Positions 63,672 through 64,000 of a stretch of DNA of 64,000 nt are shown here, piece after piece (positions within the stretch are counted from its first letter, which is position 1; every line of letters starts with the position of its first letter). Made by a program: the position numbers and the translations under genes. The notes under the pieces were generated by a model. It saw nothing but the letters and a program-made list of their open reading frames with translations, made no database searches and had not been told where the DNA came from. Source of the DNA: Bacteroides reticulotermitis JCM 10512 (GTDB taxonomy: Bacteria; Bacteroidota; Bacteroidia; Bacteroidales; Bacteroidaceae); assembly GCF_000517545.1 (NCBI RefSeq), contig NZ_BAIV01000029.1, positions 21,745-85,744 on the forward strand, written 5' to 3'.

Positions 63672-63893
63672 ATGGATGAAGAATTTAAAATACGCGTCTA
63701 TGCGAAGGTCGAATTGGCGCAACTTTACTCTCCCTACCTCACGCCGGAAGGTGCATTGCGGAAATTGCAAAAGTGGATACGCCGTAACCCGTCTTTGTCG
63801 CGGGAACTCTATCGAGGCCCCGAAGGAAAGAACGAGCAGGCATTCAGCAAACGACAGGTAGAACTGTTGACCCGTTACCTGGATACGCCGTGA
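63672..63893 (+). CDS. DUF4248 family protein
   Basis: A 73-residue protein, MDEEFKIRVYAKVELAQLYS, with LTPEGALRKLQKWIRRNPSL and a C-terminal FSKRQVELLTRYLDTP. It aligns with the protein at 18398 (LYNPNITPRCAIRMLTKWIK; FTPRQVQLITTFLDIP). The open frame extends much further upstream, but the phased TA tract and the -7 box lie there, so this ATG is chosen. DNA binding is inferred from its basic helical sequence and from its neighbours. Divergent from the HU-like gene. Confidence 0.8.
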   Translation: MDEEFKIRVYAKVELAQLYSPYLTPEGALRKLQKWIRRNPSLSRELYRGPEGKNEQAFSKRQVELLTRYLDTP

Positions 63894-64000
63894 GCGTTCT
63901 CCTTACGCGTACGTAGCGCGCGTTACAAATTTAATTATTAAGAAGGGGGCGCGTTTTTGGGGGGTGGGGGGGACCACCCCGTCGACCTCCCCCCCTACCC
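63894..64000. other. Low-complexity G/C tract at the right edge
   Basis: After the DUF4248 stop come CGCGTACG-rich sequence and runs of six and seven G (63960-63973), then runs of C (63988-63998). They can fold back on each other as an imperfect G/C hairpin. This is very unlike the rest of the window. No gene is seen before the edge. Confidence 0.5.

Overview
The window is chromosomal DNA from a Bacteroidales bacterium, probably Bacteroides or Parabacteroides; the genus cannot be fixed from the sequence alone. Evidence for the order: promoters of the TAnnTTTG type, many lipoproteins with an acidic export-like stretch (SDDDD) after the lipid cysteine, DUF4248/HU/'smalltalk'/amidase modules, BtuG-type propellers, and methylmalonyl-CoA mutase with an AspT-type exchanger. 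About twenty CDS frames are broken by indels, nearly always one missing base and often in a short homopolymer. The pattern looks like consensus error rather than gene decay, so I annotate these genes across the shifts and say where they lie.

Layout. 0-20 kb is mostly housekeeping: a metallophosphatase (cut by the left edge), a NamZ/DUF1343 protein, an HD protein, an LptD-like protein, ung, asnA, tRNA-Arg(CCG) followed by an XRE-regulator remnant, several small lipoproteins, a HAD phosphatase, pgi, gpsA, lysS, a MATE pump, and a DUF4248/HU-like module. 20-47 kb is a cobalamin region: cobO, a DUF2284 protein, a B12-independent methionine-synthase-like enzyme, an Lrp regulator, an AspT-type exchanger, btuD-btuC-btuF-btuB-btuG, three further surface lipoproteins (beta-propeller, leucine-rich repeat, PKD), a DUF4465 lipoprotein, a DUF5074-like propeller lipoprotein, a second AspT-type exchanger and mutA-mutB. 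Four cobalamin riboswitches lie here: before the first exchanger, before the eight-gene btu operon, before the DUF4465 gene, and (divergent from the last) before the DUF5074-like gene. 47-57 kb holds topB, an M20 dipeptidase, aroC and three tandem SDDD lipoproteins, two of them with a PCMD-type C-terminus. 57.8-61.5 kb is a TetR-controlled cassette: TetR, DUF2271, ApbE, DUF2271 lipoprotein, outer-membrane barrel. 61.5-64 kb has degenerate non-coding repeats and a smalltalk/amidase/HU/DUF4248 module.

How it fits together. Surface lipoproteins and BtuB-BtuG capture B12, BtuFCD carries it inward, CobO adenosylates it, and MutAB uses it in the succinate-propionate branch. A B12-repressed exchanger and its paralogue beside mutAB suggest that dicarboxylate export may be switched with B12 status (inference). 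In the TetR cassette both DUF2271 proteins carry the DxxTGAT acceptor motif of ApbE, so it probably makes two covalently flavinylated extracytoplasmic redox proteins. Unusual non-coding structure includes two arrays of CCC/GGG palindromes at 22-bp steps and a 72-bp tract with TA steps every 10 bp.
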